Shown here: piece by piece, positions 59,885-64,000 of the stretch | Position numbering within the stretch: position 1 is the first letter of the stretch | Layout: each line of letters starts with the position of its first letter | Assembly: GCF_013204855.1 (NCBI RefSeq) | Contig: NZ_JABMKZ010000035.1 | Span: forward strand, 21,654-85,653 | Origin: Paenibacillus alba | GTDB lineage: Bacteria > Bacillota > Bacilli > Paenibacillales > NBRC-103111 | Reading direction: 5' to 3' | DNA: 64,000 nt | Translations under genes and position numbers: made by a program | Notes under the pieces: model-generated | Seen by the model: the letters and a program-made list of their open reading frames with translations, nothing else | The model's database searches: none | Told to the model about the DNA's origin: nothing

Positions 59885-60874
59885 TTATTTGGTAAGCGGT
59901 AGATGAACGGCCTTGCCCGTTTGCACGCTTTCAATCGCGGCAAGCGCCAATTCCAAGGCTTTGTAGGCATCTCTTGCGGTCACGATGGCTTCCGAACCTG
60001 TGAGAATGCTCGTGATGAAGTGCTGCAGCTCCAGCTCATAGGGACTTTGGAAGCCCGGGCTTTCAGGGATAGTTACGAAGGCGCTTGCTGCTGAGGCGGA
60101 AGGAGCCTTTTGAATCTTCAGAGAGCTGCTGTTCAAGCTATTGGCGATCACGATGCCTGCGTTTCCGGCAATCTCGGCTTTCGTCTGGAACGGTCCGGGG
60201 AACCCCCAGTTCGCTTCGACGTTGGCAACAGCCCCACTTGCGAATTGCAAGGTCACTAGCGCATAATCCAGCTGATCGTTGCAATGATTTAATCCGTAAA
60301 CGGTTGTGACTTCGCCAAGCGTCCATCTCAAAAAGTCCAAATCGTGGATCATCAGATCAACAATAACGCCGCCGCTTTGATCAAAATCTTTAAACCATGC
60401 TTTCGTATCCCCAGGATGGGACCCAATCCGGCTGGCGTGAGCGACGCAGGCCTTGCCTATTTTACCTTCGTCCAGGGAACGTTTCATATTGACATAATCC
60501 GGGAAGAAGCGAACGACATGTCCAACGAACAAGCGAACCCCGTTTTCTTCACAGCAGCGAATCATCTCCTCGGCATCTTCAAGATGGAGGGCAATGGGTT
60601 TCTCACAAATGACGTGTTTTCCGGCTTTAGCCGCCTTGATCGTATATTCTTTGTGCAAAAAGCTTGGCACTGCAATGCTGATCACATCAAATTCAGCCTG
60701 CTCCAACATCTGCTCGAAGGATAGGTAAGCAGGAGCCCCTGTAATTTCAGACAAATCATGGGCAAGCTGGAGTTGTAGATCACAAACACCTGTCAATTCT
60801 ACATCCTTCATCTTGGCATAGATGCTTGCATGGACACGTCCCAATCCGCCGCAACCTAATACAGCTACTTTCAT
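59885..60874 (-). CDS. Gfo/Idh/MocA-family oxidoreductase
   Basis: 329 residues. Canonical start VAVLGCGGLGRVHASIYAKM with GxGGxG, VTGVCDLQ-like strand, CEKPIALHLEDAEEMI with the EKP motif, and the C-terminal domain with GGVIVDLMIHDLDFLRWTLGEV carrying the DxxxHD-type catalytic segment. Likely NAD-dependent sugar or inositol dehydrogenase. Divergent from an AraC regulator 133 bp away, which probably responds to the sugar. Confidence 0.92.
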   Translation of the reverse strand: MKVAVLGCGGLGRVHASIYAKMKDVELTGVCDLQLQLAHDLSEITGAPAYLSFEQMLEQAEFDVISIAVPSFLHKEYTIKAAKAGKHVICEKPIALHLEDAEEMIRCCEENGVRLFVGHVVRFFPDYVNMKRSLDEGKIGKACVAHASRIGSHPGDTKAWFKDFDQSGGVIVDLMIHDLDFLRWTLGEVTTVYGLNHCNDQLDYALVTLQFASGAVANVEANWGFPGPFQTKAEIAGNAGIVIANSLNSSSLKIQKAPSASAASAFVTIPESPGFQSPYELELQHFITSILTGSEAIVTARDAYKALELALAAIESVQTGKAVHLPLTK

Positions 60875-61007
60875 CGATACATCTCCTTCATTTGCTATAT
60901 ACCTGCTTATAAAAGAATGATACAGTCGAAATAGACGTTACGTATATGCGGTTATTTATCCGATTTATATCCATATTTACTCTTGAGAAAATAGCGAGGT
61001 TGTCACC

Positions 61008-61895
61008 GTGGAAATATTCCAAGAACCGATCCATTATCAGAACCCTCAGTTGTGTATGAAAGTATGGAAATTTACGCATATCGAATATGGACAAGAAAAC
61101 TTTCAGAAATGGCATTATCATAAAGAGGTTGAGTTTATCCTTGTGCTGGAAGGTGTGCATAGGATGTATACGCCGACGCAGACGTACCAACTGAATCCGG
61201 GAGAGGTCGTGGTAATCGGCTCCTCCCAGCTTCACCGAGGTTTTGGACTTCAAGGGCAGCAAGTCACCTATCTCGTGCTTCATGTGGACCTTGAACCTTA
61301 TTTCGATCCGGCGATGATGCACTATACAAGACATTTCATGGAAGTGCTGAATCCACTGGAAGACTTGAATTATATATTTCGCAAATTCCCGCACGTGCAG
61401 AAAGAGGTTGCTTCGATTCTGCTGGGCATTCACGAGGAAGTCATGCAGAAGCAGAAAGGCTATGAAATTGCAGTCAGCATGCACATCAAACATTTGCTGC
61501 TAACGCTGCTTCGCAATGACGAACAGGAGCTTTTGCTCGCGCATGAGTATGTCGATGCGGATGTTTTTCGCCCGGTTTCCGCCTACATTGAGGAGCATCT
61601 TGCCGAGAAAATCAATATGGCGGAAGTAAGCCGGACTGTGGGGATGAGCTATGCGTATTTCTCCAAATATTTTAAGAAAAAGGTGGGCATCTCTTTCACA
61701 GATTTCGTCAATCGCAAACGAATCGCCAAAGCGGAGAGAATGCTCGCAATCGGAAACAAAAATGTAACAGATATTGCGGTGGAAGTAGGCATTGAAAACA
61801 TGGCCCATTTTTATGAATTATTCAAGCGGTTTAGCGGCTGCACACCTAGGCAGTATAAACAGAAGATGCGGTACGGAGAAGCGCGGGAGTTGTAA
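61008..61895 (+). CDS. AraC-family regulator with N-terminal cupin
   Basis: 295 residues from GTG 61008. Cupin-type sensor (YGQENFQKWHYHKEVEFILVLEGVHRMYTPTQTYQLNPGEVVVIGSSQLHRG) and C-terminal AraC domain (INMAEVSRTVGMSYAYFSKYFKKKVGISFTDFVNRKRI, VTDIAVEVGIENMAHFYELFKRFSGCTPRQYK). Divergent from the two Gfo/Idh genes, its presumed targets; the 133-bp gap would hold both promoters. Confidence 0.9.
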   Translation: MEIFQEPIHYQNPQLCMKVWKFTHIEYGQENFQKWHYHKEVEFILVLEGVHRMYTPTQTYQLNPGEVVVIGSSQLHRGFGLQGQQVTYLVLHVDLEPYFDPAMMHYTRHFMEVLNPLEDLNYIFRKFPHVQKEVASILLGIHEEVMQKQKGYEIAVSMHIKHLLLTLLRNDEQELLLAHEYVDADVFRPVSAYIEEHLAEKINMAEVSRTVGMSYAYFSKYFKKKVGISFTDFVNRKRIAKAERMLAIGNKNVTDIAVEVGIENMAHFYELFKRFSGCTPRQYKQKMRYGEAREL

Positions 61896-61933
61896 GGATT
61901 TGGGGACTGTTGAGGGGAAGAGAGTTCGTTAAG

Positions 61934-61970
61934 CACTCGTTATGGCACAGAAGCCATAAGGGGTGTTTTT
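61934..61970 (+). terminator. intrinsic terminator after the AraC gene
   Basis: CACTC (61934-61938) and TTATGGC (61940-61946) pair with GCCATAA (61953-61959) and GGGTG (61961-61965), followed by five T. Confidence 0.75.
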
Positions 61971-62016
61971 GTTTCCCTATTCGAAGGAGATACAGGGGCT
62001 TGCATGCTGCGGTCAT

Positions 62017-62061
62017 TTGACAACAAGTGGAACAACATTTATAGTTAAGTTAACTAAACTA
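62017..62061 (+). promoter_or_regulatory. promoter with overlapping 20-bp MarR-type operator
   Basis: TTGACA (62017-62022), 17 bases, TATAGT (62040-62045). A 20-bp palindrome centred on GTTAAC (62042-62061, 18 of 20 positions symmetric) overlaps the -10 box and the transcription start, 28 bp before the MarR start codon. Autorepression is the natural reading. Confidence 0.75.
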
Positions 62062-62088
62062 AACTTATGTGTTTTCAGGAGGAATGAC

Positions 62089-62538
62089 ATGCTAGCCGAA
62101 TATCGAAGAATCGTGAACGAGTTGAATGATGCGTTTAACGAGTTTTATGTGTTATCTAACAAAAATGCGAAGAAGATTGACGAGTATCATTTAACCTTTC
62201 AGCAAGAAGTGATGATGCTTTATATTATGCGAAATGAGCGGATTACAGCCAATGACATCGCGGCCAAATTCGAAATAACCAAAAGTGCGGTCAGCCAAGT
62301 TATATCGAAATTAGAAGCAAGACATTTTATTGTTCGTGAAAGCAATCCAAGCAATCGCCGGGAATTCTACATCATTCTTGGGGAGGAAGGCCATAAATAC
62401 GCCGAGTTAATAAAAAATTTGGATGAAACGTTAATTAGGAAATACTACTCTCAAATTGATATTGCAGATCTGCAGCACATGACCCAGACGATGAAAAAAA
62501 TTAACGAGGTCATCATCGAGCATAAAGAAAACGAATGA
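62089..62538 (+). CDS. MarR-family transcriptional regulator
   Basis: 149 residues from ATG 62089, preceded by AGGAGG; longer upstream readings cross the promoter and are rejected. MarR fold: FQQEVMMLYIMRNERITANDIAAKFEITKSAVSQVISKLEARHFIVRESNPSNRREFYIILGEEG. The palindrome in its promoter is the likely operator, so it should repress itself and the MFS exporter 36 bp downstream. Confidence 0.92.
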   Translation: MLAEYRRIVNELNDAFNEFYVLSNKNAKKIDEYHLTFQQEVMMLYIMRNERITANDIAAKFEITKSAVSQVISKLEARHFIVRESNPSNRREFYIILGEEGHKYAELIKNLDETLIRKYYSQIDIADLQHMTQTMKKINEVIIEHKENE

Positions 62539-62574
62539 AAGCAGCTTCCGCCAAGAAGCTAGGTGAGGAACATC

Positions 62575-63765
62575 ATGAGTATGCTTCGTAAAGAAAAAAT
62601 GTCTTTAGCTTTAGTGTTATTTAATTTATTTATTGCATTTGTGGGAATTGGTTTAGCTGTTCCTGTTATGCCTTCGCTGGCTAGAGAGCTGGATTTAAGC
62701 GGGGAGCAAATGGGCTACCTAATTTCCGCTTTTGCATTTGCCCAACTGCTAGCCTCTCCAATTACCGGCGTTTGGGTAGATACCATTGGCAGGAAGAAAA
62801 TGATCGTTATGGGGCTGTTCCTTTTTTCTTTCTCAGAAGTTTTATTTGGAATTGGCAATCAAGTATGGGTACTCTTTCTATCGAGAATATTGGGGGGAAT
62901 TAGCGACGCCTTCATTATGCCGGCCGTTACGGCTTTCATAGCAGACCGAACCTCATTGGAGGATAGGGCTAAAGTATTAGGATATCAAGCTGCCGCCATT
63001 AGCGGGGGATTCATTATTGGTCCTGGCATCGGTGGGTTTATAGCTGATTTGGGCATTCGTGCGCCTTTCTTTTTTGCCGCTGCCTTTGCTTTAGTTGCTG
63101 CACTCATTTCGGTATTTATCCTCAAAGAACCCTTGTCCAGAGAGCAGCTGGAGAATAATAGAAAAAGAAAAAAACAAGTCAGTTTCTTAGCTGAAATTAA
63201 GAAGTCGTTCCAGCCTATTTACTTTGTACCGCTGGTGATCGTGTTTGTGCTGGCTTTTGGATTGGCGGCTTATGAAATGATGTTTAGCTTATTTGTGGAT
63301 CGGAAGTTCGGTTTTACCGCCAAACAGATCGCCGTCATTATTACCGTAGGCTCCATTATGGGAGTGGTCGCGCAAATTATGTTTTTTGGGAAGCTGATCG
63401 AAAAATTCGGTGAGAGAAAAATGATTCACGGCACACTGATGACGGCGGCTATTTTTATTTTTGCTTCTGTATTCGTTAGCAGCTATTGGAGTATCCTGGT
63501 CGTGACGTGCATTGTCTTTTTTGCTTGTGATTTACTGCGGCCCTCTGTGACAACACTGCTTTCCAAATTGGCTGGTGAAAATCAAGGATTCGTTGCAGGC
63601 ATGAATTCTACCTATACAAGTCTAGGCATTATTATTGGGCCGGCTTTGGGAGGCATCTTATTTGATATCAACATTAACTTCCCGTATATAGGTGCCGCGG
63701 TAATTCTGTTGGCTGCTTTTACGATGTCTGTTTTGTGGAAAAGTAAGGCGAGGGTTAAGACTTGA
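62575..63765 (+). CDS. MFS multidrug efflux transporter
   Basis: 396 residues from ATG 62575 (AGGTGAGG upstream). Twelve membrane helices; motif A GVWVDTIGRKKMIVMG between helices 2 and 3, and motif C-like GFIIGPGIGGFIADLG in helix 5, the antiporter signature of 12- and 14-helix drug exporters such as NorA/TetA-type proteins. Co-transcribed with the MarR regulator, a common arrangement for inducible drug efflux. Confidence 0.92.
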   Translation: MSMLRKEKMSLALVLFNLFIAFVGIGLAVPVMPSLARELDLSGEQMGYLISAFAFAQLLASPITGVWVDTIGRKKMIVMGLFLFSFSEVLFGIGNQVWVLFLSRILGGISDAFIMPAVTAFIADRTSLEDRAKVLGYQAAAISGGFIIGPGIGGFIADLGIRAPFFFAAAFALVAALISVFILKEPLSREQLENNRKRKKQVSFLAEIKKSFQPIYFVPLVIVFVLAFGLAAYEMMFSLFVDRKFGFTAKQIAVIITVGSIMGVVAQIMFFGKLIEKFGERKMIHGTLMTAAIFIFASVFVSSYWSILVVTCIVFFACDLLRPSVTTLLSKLAGENQGFVAGMNSTYTSLGIIIGPALGGILFDININFPYIGAAVILLAAFTMSVLWKSKARVKT

Positions 63766-63796
63766 TGGAAGGCTGAGTTGCCGGGGGAAAAGGAAG

Positions 63797-63828
63797 CATG
63801 GCCACGCGAAAAAGTCCGCATGGCCGTG
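63797..63828. other. long GC-rich hairpin after the MFS gene
   Basis: A 12-position stem (CATGGCCACGCG against CGCATGGCCGTG, one mismatch) around an 8-base loop. No T tract follows, so it is not a standard terminator, though it is the only structure at the end of this operon. Confidence 0.4.
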
Positions 63829-63937
63829 AAAGCCAGCTGAGCCTGCCAAAAAGAGACTGTCGAACAACTCAAATCAATTCCCTATAATATTGAATTTTTA
63901 GTATAATAAAGAAAAACCATGTAGCGAGGGATGGAAA

Positions 63938-64000
63938 GTGTCCATACAAAATGAGGATGAAAAACAATTAACCATTGAAAATCTTGGAGTTCGCCCTGCT
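63938..64000 (+). CDS. start of an unidentified gene, truncated by the window edge
   Basis: GTG 63938 follows GCGAGGGATGG and opens a frame that runs to the window end (21 residues: VSIQNEDEKQLTIENLGVRPA). A TATAAT box lies at 63902. The ATG at 63931 runs into a stop after seven codons. Too short to assign. Confidence 0.45.
   Translation, partial: MSIQNEDEKQLTIENLGVRPA

Noticed and set aside
61963..62088. 42-residue N-terminal extension of the MarR protein at 62089
   Set aside because: It would be read through the promoter, operator and ribosome site; ATG 62089 has AGGAGG directly upstream.
1..64000. tRNA, rRNA, insertion sequences, prophage or replication origin
   Set aside because: No cloverleaf, rRNA segment, transposase, integrase, phage structural gene or DnaA-box cluster was seen on either strand.

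Overview
The window looks like a low-to-mid GC Bacillota chromosome, most likely Paenibacillus or a close relative. Supporting signs are strong AAGGAGG-type ribosome sites with frequent GTG/TTG starts, S-layer homology (SLH) domains, YesM/YesN-type two-component systems beside sugar ABC importers, many AraC and Gfo/Idh proteins, a pectate lyase and very large secreted glycosidases. I see no rRNA, tRNA, transposase, phage gene or CRISPR array.

Layout. 0-3.5 kb: end of a secreted F5/8-type protein, a MocR-type regulator, a HAD phosphatase and an M24 peptidase-like protein. 3.6-10.4 kb: CPBP protease, a NarL-type two-component pair, an OmpR-type pair and an anchored FAD oxidoreductase that the OmpR-type pair may control. 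10.4-12.5 kb: MarR, small membrane protein and NmrA-like reductase. 12.5-17.2 kb: GC-richer minus-strand block with a ComP/ComA-like pair and an SLH-anchored serine hydrolase. 17.2-26 kb: patchy accessory zone with a hexamer microsatellite, gene remnants, a lipoprotein, a secreted pectate lyase, unknown small genes, an AraC regulator and an EamA exporter. 26-30.2 kb: AraC, SDR and malate:quinone oxidoreductase. 30.2-35.1 kb: a two-gene anion-type ABC transporter behind a structured leader with a terminator, and a COG4705-like membrane protein. 35.2-39.9 kb: 1,2-beta-oligoglucan phosphorylase-like enzyme with its LacI repressor and two operators. 40-44.4 kb: oxygenase, CadC-like repressor with a Zn/Cd/Pb-type ATPase, and a GNAT. 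44.8-56.5 kb: a polysaccharide-use locus (YesN/YesM pair, ABC permeases, binding protein, two tandem GH49-like beta-helix glycosidases). 56.5-64 kb: a small acidic protein missed by long-ORF searches, alpha/beta hydrolase, DUF998 protein, two Gfo/Idh dehydrogenases with a divergent AraC regulator, a MarR/MFS efflux pair with a clear operator, and the start of another gene.

The most unusual signal is non-coding. A repeated element made of 16-bp palindromes CCTGC-N6-GCAGG occurs in four intergenic arrays (about 17.7, 40.0, 44.5 and 58.6 kb) plus one lone unit at 27.06 kb. Unit starts lie 50-51, 61 and 50-51 bp apart in every array, close to whole helical turns, so all palindromes would face the same side of DNA. 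Two copies are near-identical inverted copies 26.7 kb apart, and in one of them the terminal hexamer has expanded to about twelve copies. A second, unrelated palindromic element at 30.3 kb also has a roughly 50-bp pitch. Other leads are the structured leader of the anion ABC transporter, an 11-bp operator lattice before the FAD oxidoreductase, and paired secreted and cytoplasmic versions of one glycosidase.
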